Position numbers and translations under genes: made by a program. The notes beneath the pieces are model-generated. The model had not been told where the DNA came from and did no database searches. It saw only the letters and a program-made list of their open reading frames with translations. 64,000 nt of DNA from an uncultured Alistipes sp. Its GTDB lineage: Bacteria > Bacteroidota > Bacteroidia > Bacteroidales > Rikenellaceae. Numbering within the stretch: position 1 is the first letter of the stretch; each line of letters starts with the position of its first letter. Below are positions 10,558 to 20,500 of the stretch, piece after piece. The stretch covers positions 62,001 to 126,000 of the forward strand of contig CANQIF010000007.1 in the NCBI GenBank assembly GCA_947623965.1, given 5' to 3'.

Positions 10558-11352
10558 CCGCAAATTCAAAATTCAGAATTATGGAATTCGGGGCGCAGCC
10601 TGCGGAGGGCATGCTCGAAGCGGACCTGCGGGACGCGAGTGCGGGCCTCCGCCCGGCAGAGGCTGCGGCCCGCCAATCGCTACGCGATTGATTTTGTGGA
10701 ATGCCAGCCCGCAGCCGAGCGATGGGCCTGCTTTCGAGCGGCGCGAGATTGCAGCCCTCCGCCTGGGGGCGGCTGCGGGCTGCTGCGCCCAGGCGGGCGC
10801 AAATGAAAAATCGAGAATGAGGAATCGGGTCGCAGCCTGCGGAGGGCACGCTCGAAGCGGACCTGCGGGACGCGAGTGCGGGCCTCCGCTGCCGGGAGGC
10901 TGCGGCCCGCCGGTCCTGACGGACCGATTTTACTGCAAAACACTTCGGCGACGACCTGAAACTGCGGCCCGCTGCGTCTTCTTGCAGGAGTCGCTAATTA
11001 AAAATTCAAAATGAAAAACAAAGAATGATCCTCGGGCCGGAGCTTGCGAAGGGACCGCACGAGCGGACTTGCGGACGCGAGCAACGGGCCTTCGCGCGGC
11101 GAAGCTCCGGCCCGCTCGGTCCTGACGGACCGATTCTAAATCGAAGCCAGCCCGCAGCCGAGCGGACGGGCCTGCGACGTAGAGGAGCAGCCCTCCGCCC
11201 AGGGGCGGCTGCGAGCTGCCGGTCGCTACCGCGACCGACTTTTGCTGCAAAACACTTCGGCAACGACCGAGAACTACGACCAGCCGATGCCTAACGGCAT
11301 CGAATCCGTCTAAAAAAAGCCTGCAGCCGACCGAAAAAGCAGCTGCAGCCAA
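10558..11352 (+). repeat. Modular repeat array 4, between gyrA and the lolA-like gene
   Basis: It contains an A palindrome with GCGGAG/CTCCGC arms (10591-10672) followed by CAATCGC-TAC-GCGATTG (10674-10690), a B palindrome with the TTTCGAGC apical segment (about 10707-10780) followed by a GCGCCC hairpin, and a second A (about 10827-10912) followed by CGGTCC-TGAC-GGACCG. A third A of the GGAGCTT/AAGCTCC subtype (11033-11115) and a B (about 11151-11220) close the array. The GGAGCTT-type A copies here and at 5674 share the same kind of preceding linker, aatgaaaaa followed by aagaatgat. The segment 10396-10557 is upstream gyrA sequence with no recognisable gene. Confidence 0.88.
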
Positions 11353-11961
11353 TCACCGAAAATCGATCCACTCGTACCCTTCGAAGGCCTTGCGGTCGAA
11401 GGCTTTCGGCCCCGTTTCGGAGCGCGTCACCGAGCGGATCGCAATATCGACCGCTTCATCGTCCAGCTCGTAGCGGATCGAGGCCGGCAGTGCCGTCGCC
11501 GTGTCGATCGCCAGCAGCATAGAAGGCATAGAAGCTCCGCTCTCCGCGACGGGGCGCAGCCGCACGAGGGCCTGGCCGCCGTGTTCGCCCGCCATCGACG
11601 CCTCGTACTGCGAAGCGACGAACTCGAAGGCGTGCACCGGATCGGAGAGCAGGTTCGCGGAGCCCTCCTCGACCGGAGCCGCCACCACCTCGCGCCGGCG
11701 GTGATCGACCTCGAAGCGGCTCTCCTTCGATCCGAAGACCTCCGCATCGCCCAGTTCGATGTGATACCGGTCGCCTTTCACGGCGATGCGGCCCTCGACC
11801 GCCTCCTCCCGCCCGGCGACCGCAAAGCGGATCTCATAGGCCGGCAGCGCCCGCAGGGCCTCCGTCATGCGCTGCAGCAGCGACTGCGCGCGATCCTCGG
11901 CCGCCGCGAGCGACGGCAGCAGCAACAGAAAAAGCAACGTTCGCATCCTCATTCGTTCCAT
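11353..11961 (-). CDS. LolA-like outer-membrane lipoprotein carrier
   Basis: 202-residue periplasmic protein with a signal peptide (core MRTLLFLLLLPSLAAA) and a LolA/LolB-type half-barrel pattern of alternating beta strands: YEIRFAVAG, EGRIAVKGDRYHIEL, RFEVDHRRREVV, then a C-terminal strand pair. LolA carries lipoproteins from the inner to the outer membrane. Many Bacteroidetes carry LolA-like proteins directly downstream of ftsK, and here the gene starts 15 nt after the ftsK stop on the same strand, which supports the call. Three in-frame ATGs (11961, 11952, 11946) could serve as start; 11946 gives the cleanest signal peptide. Sequence identity to enteric LolA is low, so the function is inferred from fold pattern and context. 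Confidence 0.78.
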   Translation of the reverse strand: MERMRMRTLLFLLLLPSLAAAEDRAQSLLQRMTEALRALPAYEIRFAVAGREEAVEGRIAVKGDRYHIELGDAEVFGSKESRFEVDHRRREVVAAPVEEGSANLLSDPVHAFEFVASQYEASMAGEHGGQALVRLRPVAESGASMPSMLLAIDTATALPASIRYELDDEAVDIAIRSVTRSETGPKAFDRKAFEGYEWIDFR

Positions 11962-11976
11962 CCGTTCGTGAAAAAT

Positions 11977-14900
11977 TCAGAAAAGCCCCAGTTCCTGCAG
12001 CTTCGCCTCCAGCGAGGGGCTGTCGTGGAAGAGGATGTCGCGCGGCTTGGCCCCCTGCTGGCGGCCGACGATGCCGGCCCGCTCGAGCTGCATCATGATG
12101 CGGCCCGCCCGGTTGAAGCCCACCTCGTAGTTGCGCTGGATCATCGAGGTCGAAATCGAGCCGCTCTGCACGGCGTCGCGGGCGATCTCGGCGAAGAGCG
12201 AATCGTAGCGCTTGGGCGCCATGTCGGCCTCCTCGCTCCCCATCGTTCCCTCGCCGTTCCCTTCGGGCTGGTAGTCGGGCAGCGCATAGGCCGAAAGGTA
12301 GCCCTGCTGCCGCGAAATGAAATCGACGATCCGCTCCACCTCGTTCGTCTCGACCAGCGCGCACTGAATGCGCGTCACGTCGCCGTCCTTCGAGAAGAGC
12401 ATGTCGCCGCGGCCGATGAGCTGGTTGGCTCCCGGGCGGTCGAGAATCGTGCGCGAGTCGATCATCTGCATCACGCGGAAGGCGATGCGGGCGGGGAAGT
12501 TGGCCTTGATGCCGCCCGTGATGACCTTCACGTCGGGGCGCTGCGTGGCGATGATGAGGTGGATGCCCACCGCACGCGCCTTCTGCGCCAGACGCATCAC
12601 GGGACGTTCGACCTCGCGCGCCATCATGATCAGGTCGGCGAACTCATCGACCACCACCACGATGTAGGGCAGATAGCGGTGCCCCTTCTCGGGGTTCAAA
12701 CGCCGCGAGGTGAACTTCTCGTTGTACTCGACGATGTTGCGCACCCCCGCCTCGCTCAGCATTTCGAGCCGGTTGTCCATCTCGATACAGAGCGAGTTGA
12801 GCGTATAGACCGCCTTCATGGGGTCCGTGATGATCGCCTTCTCCTCCGACTCCATCTTCGCCAGGAAGTGGTGCTCGAGTTTGGCGTAGAGCGAAAATTC
12901 GACCATCTTGGGGTCGATCATCACCAGTTTCAGCTGCGAGGGGTGCTTGCGGTAGAGCAGCGAGGTGATGATGGCATTCAGGCCGACCGACTTGCCCATA
13001 CCCGTCGCACCGGCCACCAGCAGGTGGGGCATCTTGGCCAGGTCGAAGACGTAGTTCTCGTTCTGGATCGTGCGGCCGATCACCACCGGCAGTTCGGCTT
13101 TCGACTCGAAGAAGCTCCGCGAACGGATCGCCGAGAACATCGACACGATCTTCTTGTCGCGGTTCGGCACCTCGATGCCGATCGTCCCCTTGCCGGGGAT
13201 CGGTGCGATGATGCGGATGCCGAGAGCCTTGAGGCTCTGTGCGATGTCCTGTTCGAGGCCCTGAATCTTCGAGATCTTCACCCCCTGCGCCTGGACGATT
13301 TCATAGAGCGTCACGGTGGGGCCGACGGTCGCCTTGATCTTCTGGATCGGGATGCCGAAGTTGGCCAGCGTCTCCTCGATCTTGGCCTTGTTGTCGAAGA
13401 TCTCCTCCGACGAGACCTCCGAGGAGGAGCGATAGTCTTCGAGCAGCGTCACGGGAGGCATGCGGTAGGTCAGCAGGTCCTTCGTCGGATCGTAGGGCTC
13501 GGTCGGGAAGCGTTTTTCATCCACCAGTTCGACCGCGTGTTTCTCGACCGTCACGACCAACCCTTCGGTCGGCGCATCGGCCGGGAGGGGCTGCGGGGCG
13601 AAACCGGGTTGCGGAGCGATTCCAGGCTGCGGAACGGCCCCGGACTGTCCTGCTTCGGGAGACGGAACGGTCCCGGGCTGCGCGCCGGCAAAAGAGGATT
13701 CGGAAGGATTCCCGGCAGGGTCTCCGGCGTCTCCTCCGGCAGTCCCTCCGGCGGGGCCGGCGACAGGCGTCATCGGCCCGGCGGCGGGGATGGTCTCCGC
13801 GGCGGATTGTCCGGCACGGCGGCCTGCGGCATCCGCCGCGGGGGCGGGCTCCTCTTCGAGGAGCTTGCTCAGATCAATCTCGGTGAAGGGGCCGTTCTGC
13901 ACGGGCGGTGCGGGAGGTGTCGGCGGCGCGGGCTGCTCCAATTCGACGAGCCCGTTGCTCCCCATGACGACGCGCCCTTTCGAGAGATCGACCTCCACGA
14001 AAGGGTTCTCCTCCGTCGGAACGGGGATCGCGGGCGCCGGTTCAGGGGCTGTTTCGGGCGCAGCCGGAGCGGGGAAGGGCTCCTCCTCGGCCGGCGAGAT
14101 CAATTCGAAGGGCGACTCCTCGGCCGGGCGCTCCACCGTGACGGGAACGCGCTGCGCGGCGGGCGCCGGCTGCTCCAGGGCCGGCCGGGCTGCAGGGCGG
14201 GGGTACGGTTCCCCGGCGGTCGGGGTTTCCGCTGCCGGACGGACAGGCTCCGTTCCGGAAACAGCCGGACCCGAAGCGGCCGGAGCGGATGCGGCAGCCG
14301 GCTGCGGGCGGACCGGATCGGCGGCTATGGCGGCATCGGCCGCATCGGCGGGCTCCGCCGCCGGAGCCGATCCCGAAGCGGTCACCCGGTGGCGCATCAG
14401 ATCGACAATCTGACCGCTCTTGTCGACGACGACCTGACCCGCTTCGTTGACCGTATTGATGAAGTTGCGGTTGATGAAGACCCCCGTAAGGATCCAGCCG
14501 CCGACCAGCAGAATGATCGTACCGAACGACCCGATGCTGCTGTGCAGCAGCTCGGCGATGCCGATACCGAAGGCGCCGCCCCACCCTGTCGAGGCGCAAA
14601 GGCTCCAGCGGGTGCCGAAGGCGAAGCCGAGCGTCAGCGAGCCGAGCAGCATCACGAGCAGGAGCGAAAGGGCGAAATGGTTGATGAGCAGCGGCCGTTT
14701 GCGGATCACGCGCACGCCGATGAGCATTACGATCACGGGCAGCAGAATGCCGCAAAGGCCGAACGAGCGGTCCACGAGCAGCATGCCCAGCCGGGCGCCC
14801 GCCCAGCCGCAAAGGTTCTCGGGCGTGACACCCAGCGTTTCGCGTTCTTCGGCCGAAAGCTGCAGTCCGCTTTGGTCGGCCGCCCAATCGAAGTAGGAGA

Positions 14901-15030
14901 AAAAGACGGAGGCTGCCGCGAAGAAGCCGACGAAGGCCAGCAGCAGTCCCGCAATCCAGCGGGCGCTGTCGCTGTCGCTCCGCTGTACCTGCTGACGACT
15001 GTTCGAGGCGCTCTTATTCGACGATGCCAT
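11977..15030 (-). CDS. ftsK: DNA translocase FtsK/SpoIIIE
   Basis: Membrane-anchored hexameric DNA pump that clears chromosome termini from the division septum. The 1017-residue product has about four N-terminal membrane segments (residues 20-190), then a long Ala/Pro/Glu-rich linker (roughly 200-490) with repeated PAP/EE motifs. The motor domain follows, with Walker A GATGMGKS near residue 678 and Walker B VVVVDEFADL. The C-terminal winged-helix gamma domain (about 945-1010, with SISTSMIQRNYEVGFNRA) recognises KOPS-like sites. The domain order and length are standard for Bacteroidetes FtsK. It is cotranscribed with the LolA-like gene. I see no matching -7 box close upstream. Confidence 0.96.
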   Translation of the reverse strand: MASSNKSASNSRQQVQRSDSDSARWIAGLLLAFVGFFAAASVFFSYFDWAADQSGLQLSAEERETLGVTPENLCGWAGARLGMLLVDRSFGLCGILLPVIVMLIGVRVIRKRPLLINHFALSLLLVMLLGSLTLGFAFGTRWSLCASTGWGGAFGIGIAELLHSSIGSFGTIILLVGGWILTGVFINRNFINTVNEAGQVVVDKSGQIVDLMRHRVTASGSAPAAEPADAADAAIAADPVRPQPAAASAPAASGPAVSGTEPVRPAAETPTAGEPYPRPAARPALEQPAPAAQRVPVTVERPAEESPFELISPAEEEPFPAPAAPETAPEPAPAIPVPTEENPFVEVDLSKGRVVMGSNGLVELEQPAPPTPPAPPVQNGPFTEIDLSKLLEEEPAPAADAAGRRAGQSAAETIPAAGPMTPVAGPAGGTAGGDAGDPAGNPSESSFAGAQPGTVPSPEAGQSGAVPQPGIAPQPGFAPQPLPADAPTEGLVVTVEKHAVELVDEKRFPTEPYDPTKDLLTYRMPPVTLLEDYRSSSEVSSEEIFDNKAKIEETLANFGIPIQKIKATVGPTVTLYEIVQAQGVKISKIQGLEQDIAQSLKALGIRIIAPIPGKGTIGIEVPNRDKKIVSMFSAIRSRSFFESKAELPVVIGRTIQNENYVFDLAKMPHLLVAGATGMGKSVGLNAIITSLLYRKHPSQLKLVMIDPKMVEFSLYAKLEHHFLAKMESEEKAIITDPMKAVYTLNSLCIEMDNRLEMLSEAGVRNIVEYNEKFTSRRLNPEKGHRYLPYIVVVVDEFADLIMMAREVERPVMRLAQKARAVGIHLIIATQRPDVKVITGGIKANFPARIAFRVMQMIDSRTILDRPGANQLIGRGDMLFSKDGDVTRIQCALVETNEVERIVDFISRQQGYLSAYALPDYQPEGNGEGTMGSEEADMAPKRYDSLFAEIARDAVQSGSISTSMIQRNYEVGFNRAGRIMMQLERAGIVGRQQGAKPRDILFHDSPSLEAKLQELGLF

Positions 15031-15282
15031 AGATAATCCCGAATTACGAAAGCGAAGGTACGGATTATTTGCAGAATTTGAAAGCGGCGGGCGAAAAAAC
15101 TCGGGCGCGGGACCCGCTGGAAAGCCCGCCGGACGGCTTTCCGATCCGGCCGCCGGGACGGGCTTTCCCTCCTATTTCCAGCCCGTTGCCGCAGGTTCCG
15201 CAGCGTCTCCGCAGCCGCATTCCCGGACCCTGCGCCAGCGGTCGGTTTCGCGCCGGACGCCCCTTGCCGACAAGACTCTCCC
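15031..15282. other. Intergenic gap between ftsK and the cupin fusion gene
   Basis: No gene is supported in these 252 nt. A perfect 8-bp hairpin (GGAAAGCC at 15119-15126 with GGCTTTCC at 15135-15142) and a CGGG/CCCG stem at about 15102-15116 are present. On the minus strand the second stem leads into six T at about 15094-15099, so these may form the terminator of the gene ending at 15283. The repeat-family modules are not recognisable here. Confidence 0.5.
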
Positions 15283-16113
15283 TTATCGGCGATTCTCCTT
15301 TCGGAGGTTGTCGTACGCTTCGTCCGTCACCGGTTCGAGCCACTCATTCGAGGTGTTTTCCCCGGAAATCTCGAAGGCGAGGTGCGCGAACCAGCTGTCG
15401 GCCGCCGCGCCGTGCCAGTGTTTCACATTCGCGGGAATGTGGATCACCGTGCCGGGCAGAATCTCCTGCGCGGGCTTGCCCTCCTCCTGGTACCAGCCGC
15501 GGCCGGCCACGCCGATGAGCATCTGTCCGCCGCCCTTCGCAGCGCGGTGGATATGCCAGTTGTTGCGACAGCGGGGCTCGAACGTCACGTTGAAGACAGG
15601 CACCTGCTCGAGCGAAACCGGCGCCAGGTAGCTGTTGCCCGTGAAATACTGCGCATAGGCCGTATTGGGTTCGCCGATGGGGAAGATCAGCTCGCGCTGG
15701 AAGGCCGACTTCGCATCCTCGCCGGCCGTATCTTCCGCCCAGACCTCCTTGGCGAGGCGGAAAGCCGCCCAAGCCTTGGGCCAGCCGGCGTAAAAGGCGA
15801 TGTGGGTGATGATCTCGACGATCTCCGTGCGGGTGATGCCGTTCTTTTTCGCCGACTGGAGGTGGTACGTCAGCGAACTGTCGGTGAGGCCCTGGCTGAT
15901 GAGGGCCGTCAGCGTCACTAAGCTGCGGTCGCGCAGCCCGAGCCGGTCGGTGCGGCTCCAGACCTCGCCGAAGAGGACGTCGTCGTTGAGTGCCGCGAAT
16001 GCGGGGGCAAAGTCGCCGAGCTGGTCGCGCCCCGCCGTCTGTATGATCTTTTCCTGTGCCATGACCTGAAAAGTTGAAAGAATGAATAGAGAAATAAAAA
16101 GGATTCGGTTCAT
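15283..16113 (-). CDS. Secreted carboxymuconolactone decarboxylase/cupin fusion protein
   Basis: 276-residue product starting at the ATG at 16113, which gives a signal peptide (MNRILFISLFILSTFQVMAQ); the open frame continues upstream only as antisense of murI. Residues 25-145 match the carboxymuconolactone decarboxylase/AhpD-like fold (DRSLVTLTALISQG, then EIVEIITHIAFYAGWPKAWAA), which often acts in peroxide or quinone chemistry. Residues 165-265 form a cupin with metal-binding histidines in WHIHRAAKGGGQ and VKHWHG. The CMD part lacks the AhpD-like CxxC pair. CMD-cupin proteins are found in Bacteroidetes, but the substrate is unknown. The gene stands alone between ftsK and murI. Confidence 0.85.
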   Translation of the reverse strand: MNRILFISLFILSTFQVMAQEKIIQTAGRDQLGDFAPAFAALNDDVLFGEVWSRTDRLGLRDRSLVTLTALISQGLTDSSLTYHLQSAKKNGITRTEIVEIITHIAFYAGWPKAWAAFRLAKEVWAEDTAGEDAKSAFQRELIFPIGEPNTAYAQYFTGNSYLAPVSLEQVPVFNVTFEPRCRNNWHIHRAAKGGGQMLIGVAGRGWYQEEGKPAQEILPGTVIHIPANVKHWHGAAADSWFAHLAFEISGENTSNEWLEPVTDEAYDNLRKENRR

Positions 16114-16268
16114 CGCCTTTATGGAATAAAATGGTGATTCAGCTTCGGCGGGGTGCAGGCGGCGCTGCAAGCGGCGCTTGCGGACAGCACTGCGGGCTGC
16201 ACTGCAGGCTGCGCTTCGGGAGATTTTCGCGCGGCGCTCCGCACAAGCGTCCGATGCCCGCGCCTTCC

Positions 16269-17042
16269 CTACTCCTGCCACGCCTTCCGTTCGAGACGGA
16301 GGCGGTAGGCTTCGTCGGCGAAGGTCTCGAACGCATAGTGCGGCACGCGGCCGGCCTCGGCCCGCAGTCCGAAGCGGTCGAGGAGTTCGGCGACGCGGCG
16401 CGCCACGGCGGGCGACGGATCGACGAAGGTCACGTCGCAGCCGGCAGCCGCCTTGCGCAGGGCGTCGAGCAGGAAAGGATAGTGCGTGCAGCCGAGCACG
16501 ATGCGGTCGGCGCCCCGCTCCAGCATGCCGCGGATCGCCGCGCCGACGCAGGCGACCGCCTCGGGCGTGTGCTCGCGGTCGTTCTCGACCAGCTCGACGA
16601 AGCCGCGGCCGGGGACCGTCAGCACCTCGATGTCGCGGCCGTAGCGGGCCGCCGTGCGGCGGAAAAGATCGCCGTCGAGGCTCCGCTCGGTGGCCAGCAC
16701 CCCCACCACGCGGCTGCGCGTCGTGAGGCAGGCGGGCTTCACGGCGGGCTCCATGCCGACGATCGGGAGGTCGGCGTATTTGCTGCGCAGCGCGTCGATC
16801 GCGGCGGCCGTCGCCGTGTTGCAGGCCACGACCACCAGTTTGCACCCGAGGGCGGAGAGGCGGCCCACCGCCTCGTCGGCCAGCCGCCCCACCTCGGCCC
16901 GCGGCCGCGAGCCGTAGGGGCAGTTCTTGCCGTCGCCGAGGTAGACGAGCGACTCGGCGGGGAGTGCGCGCCGCACCTCCCGCCAGACCGTCAGGCCTCC
17001 CATGCCCGAGTCGTAAATTCCTATGGGTCGATTGTCCGCCAT
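16269..17042 (-). CDS. murI: Glutamate racemase
   Basis: Converts L- to D-glutamate for peptidoglycan. The 257-residue product has the family's usual length. The N-terminal GIYDSGMGGLTVWREV, the two catalytic cysteines in ACNTATA near residue 73 and GCTHYPFL near residue 184, and the conserved GDGKNCPYG segment are all present. It follows aroK by 21 nt on the minus strand and is probably the last gene of the plsC-parE-parC-aroK-murI run. The 155 nt downstream, before the cupin gene, hold only GC-rich short inverted repeats, including a 15-nt palindrome around GCAAGCG/CGCTTGC near 16168. Confidence 0.95.
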   Translation of the reverse strand: MADNRPIGIYDSGMGGLTVWREVRRALPAESLVYLGDGKNCPYGSRPRAEVGRLADEAVGRLSALGCKLVVVACNTATAAAIDALRSKYADLPIVGMEPAVKPACLTTRSRVVGVLATERSLDGDLFRRTAARYGRDIEVLTVPGRGFVELVENDREHTPEAVACVGAAIRGMLERGADRIVLGCTHYPFLLDALRKAAAGCDVTFVDPSPAVARRVAELLDRFGLRAEAGRVPHYAFETFADEAYRLRLERKAWQE

Positions 17043-17063
17043 ATCAAACGATTCCGCTCCGTT

Positions 17064-17585
17064 TCAGGGCTCCATCTCCAAAATCGCGCCGATGATCTCC
17101 TCATCGCTCCGTCCGCCGCACTCGATCGTCCGCTGCGCCGCCGCGTAGGCTGGTTCGCGGGCCGCCATGTCGCGCGTCATGAAAGCGAGCAGCTCCTCGT
17201 CGTTCAACCCGCGCAGGCGGGGGCGCTTCTGCCGGCCGTAGGGGGTCAGCCGCGAAACGATGTCGGCCGCCGTACGCCGCAGGTAGACCGTCGTGCCGGC
17301 CCCGTTCATGCGCGCCATGTTGTCGCGCCAGGCCGGCAGCCCACCCCCCGTCGAGACGACCGCCGCCTCGCCCGAAGCGATCACCCGGTCGAGCACGCTC
17401 CGCTCGATCTCGCGGAAGCGGCCCTCCCCCTCGTAGCGGAAGAGGTCGAAAACCGAGGCCCCCTCCTGTTCCTCGACGGCCGCATCCGTGTCGATGCAGA
17501 CCGTCCCGAGCCGGCGGGCCAGCTTGCGGCCGATCGTGCTCTTGCCGCAGCCCATGTAACCGATCAAAAACAACGGCTTCTCCAT
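17064..17585 (-). CDS. aroK: Shikimate kinase
   Basis: ATP-dependent kinase that phosphorylates shikimate at the 3-hydroxyl in aromatic amino acid synthesis. The 173-residue protein opens with the P-loop GYMGCGKSTIGRKLA (residues 9-23). It has the shikimate-binding DTDAAVEEQEG segment with FRYEGEGRFREIE, the STGGGLPAW loop, and the LID region YGRQKRPRLRGL. Length and motif order are standard. It starts 6 nt after the parC stop and is followed by murI after 21 nt, so it is clearly within an operon. Confidence 0.95.
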   Translation of the reverse strand: MEKPLFLIGYMGCGKSTIGRKLARRLGTVCIDTDAAVEEQEGASVFDLFRYEGEGRFREIERSVLDRVIASGEAAVVSTGGGLPAWRDNMARMNGAGTTVYLRRTAADIVSRLTPYGRQKRPRLRGLNDEELLAFMTRDMAAREPAYAAAQRTIECGGRSDEEIIGAILEMEP

Positions 17586-17591
17586 CCTCCG

Positions 17592-20500
17592 TCAGAACAG
17601 GTTGAGTTGCGCCGGATCGATCGCATCCCCGTCGCCGCCGCGCGGGCGCTCGATCTCGAGCGGCACGCCGCCCGTGGGCGGAATCGGCCTGACGGGGGTC
17701 AGCGTCTCGCCGGCACCGGCCGCCGGCATCGAACCGGAGCTGCCCGAGGCGTTCGAAGCGCCGGAGGCGCCCTCCGAACCGGGGCTGCCGGATGGCCCGG
17801 CCGGGCTGCCGGTCTCCTCCTCCGGCACGCCGGATTCGGGCTCTTCGGCGGGTTCGGGTTCGATGAAACGGGCCGTCGCCACGTCGAACGTGGTCAGCCG
17901 CTTGCCCTTCGCGAGCGGGCTCTTCACGCCGACGAACGAATCGACGTCGATCGTCTCGGCCGGCCGCGAGGCCTGCGCCCCGCGGTAGGTCAGCTCGATC
18001 TGCGCCCCGGCCGCCTCCGTCACGGCGACGAAGCGGCAGCCCCCCTCCTCGGGCAGGAAGGGCTGCAGGCGCTCCGTGAGCTTGATCGTGAAGCGCTTGA
18101 GGTAGTAGAAGCCCTGCTCGCCGTCGAAATAGCAGACCGCGTAGACCCGCTCGGGGCGGTAGCGGCTCACGAAGACCGTATCGTCGGGGAAGTGCTGGCC
18201 GAGGTCGAAGCCCGTCACGTAATAGCTGTTCTTGGCCGTCCAGACCAGCAGTTTGTCGTCGCCCTTGAACTCGCCGAGCAGGTGGCCGCGGCCGTCGGCG
18301 TTCAGGCGGCGGACATCCTCGTCGTACCAGATGTTCTGCCCGCCGAGGGTCGAAGTGCCGCGCTCCTTGAGGACGATCTTGTGGATGCCGTAGCGCGAGA
18401 AGAGGTTGCCCTGGCTCTGGCGCCCCTTGATGGCCAGCGTCGAGAAGTCGAGATCGACGATCACCTTCTTCAACCGCGGCCGCGGCTTGAAATAGACCTT
18501 CAGCACCTCGGCCTCGCCGTTCGGGTTGACCGACATGTAGAGGATCTCGCTCTTCGGCGTTCCCTTCGTAATATCGTAGTTCTTGCCGCGCGTAATCCCC
18601 TTGATCGCGCAGCGCTTCATCATGATCGGGCCGTTCTTGCCGTCGCGGTAGAGGATGTTGTAGATCGTGCGTTCGTCGTTGCGCTTGAAGACGCCGATAT
18701 AGTGGATGTTCTTCTCGAAGTACTCCTTTTCCATCACCTTGCGGACCGAGTAGTGCCCCTCCTTCGTGAAGAGGATCACGTCGTCGATATCCGAGCAGTC
18801 GCAGACGAACTCCGCATCGCGCATCGACTTGCCGATGCCGAAGAAGCCCTCAGCCCGGTCGACGTAGAGTTTGGCGTTGGTCACGGCCACCTTCGTCGCC
18901 TCGATGTTGTCGAAGGTGCGCAGCTCGGTGCGGCGCTCGCGCCCCCGGCCGTACTTGTCGAGGATGCGGCGGTAGTAGGCCACGGCGTACTCCGTGAGGT
19001 GCGCCAGGTCGTATTTCGTCTGTTCGATGTCGGCCTCGATCTGGCGAATCTCGTTGTCGGCCTTCTCGGCGTCGTAGCGCGAAATGCGGATGAACTTCAG
19101 CTCGGTCAGATGCTGCACGTCCTCCATCGTCACCTCGCGGCGCAGCAGCTTCTTGAAGGGCTCCAACCCCCGGTCCACGGCGGCATAGGCCTCCTCGCGG
19201 CTGCGGCACCCCTCGATGAGCTGGTAGAGACGGTTTTCGATGAAGATGCGTTCGAGCGAGGCGGTGTGCCAGGCGCCGTCGAGCTCGGCGAGCCGAATTT
19301 CGAGCTCGCGCTGCAGCAGCCCCTTCGTGTGGTCGGCCGAGCGGCGCAGAATCTCGCTCACGCCGAGGAAATGGGGTTTGTCGTCCCAGATGACGCAGGC
19401 GTTGGGCGAAATCGAGACCTCGCAGTCGGTGAAGGCGTAGAGGGCGTCGATCGTCTTGTCCGACGATTCGTCGGGAGCCACCTGGATGACGATCTCGACC
19501 TTGTCGGCCGTCAGGTCATCGACCTTGCGAATCTTGATCTTGCCGCGCTCGTTGGCCTTGACGATCGACTCCTTGATCGATTCGGAGGTGGTCGTGAAGG
19601 GGATCTCGGTGATGGCCAGCGTCCGCTTGTCGATCTTCGAAATGCGGGCGCGCACGCGCACCGTGCCGCCGCGCAGACCGTCGTTGTAGCGGCTCACGTC
19701 GGCCAGGCCGCCCGTCGGGAAGTCGGGGTAGAGCTGGAAATCGCGCCCTTCGAGGTGGGCGATGCAAGCCTCGATAAGCTCGATGAAGTTGTGCGGCAGA
19801 ATCTTCGAGGCCAGGCCGACGGCGATGCCGTCCGAGCCCTGGGCCAGCAGCAGCGGGAACTTCACGGGCAGCGTCACGGGCTCCTCCTTGCGGCCGTCGT
19901 AGGCCATCATCCACTCGGTGGTCTTCCGGTTGAAGACGACATCTAAAGCGAATTTCGACAGCCGCGCCTCGATGTACCGGCCCGCGGCGGCATCGTCGCC
20001 CGTCAGGATGTTGCCCCACGAACCCTGGCAGTCGATGAGCAGCTCCTTCTGTCCGAGCTGCACGAGGGCATCCTCGATCGACTGGTTGCCGTGCGGATGG
20101 AACTGCATCGTCTGGCCGACGATGTTGGCCACCTTGTTGTAGCGGCCGTCCTCCATGAGGCGCATCGCATGCAGGATGCGGCGCTGCACGGGTTTCAGAC
20201 CGTCCTCGACGTGCGGGACGGCGCGTTCGAGGATCACGTAGGAGGCGTAGTCGAGGAACCAGTTCTTGTACATGCCCGTGAGGCGGCGCACGCCGCTCTC
20301 GTCCTGCATCAGCCGGTCGAACTTGCGGGCCTTGGCCGAGGGGGTCGCGACGGGCTTCTCGTCGGCGGAGCCGGCGGCGGATTCGTCGGCAGGTTCAGCG
20401 GTTTCGGCAGGTTCAGCAGTTTCGGCCGGTCCAGCGGTTTCGGCAGGGAGGCCGGACGGTTCGGCGCCGGCGGCAGCGGCCGTTTCGGTTTCAAAACCGA

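Noticed and set aside
16114..16845. N-terminal extension of the cupin fusion protein to 16845
   Set aside because: The added part is out-of-frame murI sequence; the ATG at 16113 starts a clear signal peptide.
16131..19946. A very long plus-strand open frame (1271 codons), and similar frames at 7707-10355 and 11581-15036
   Set aside because: These run antisense to murI/aroK/parC, gyrA and ftsK. Their translations are Arg/His/Asp-rich with no family motifs, as expected from the complementary strand of GC-rich genes.
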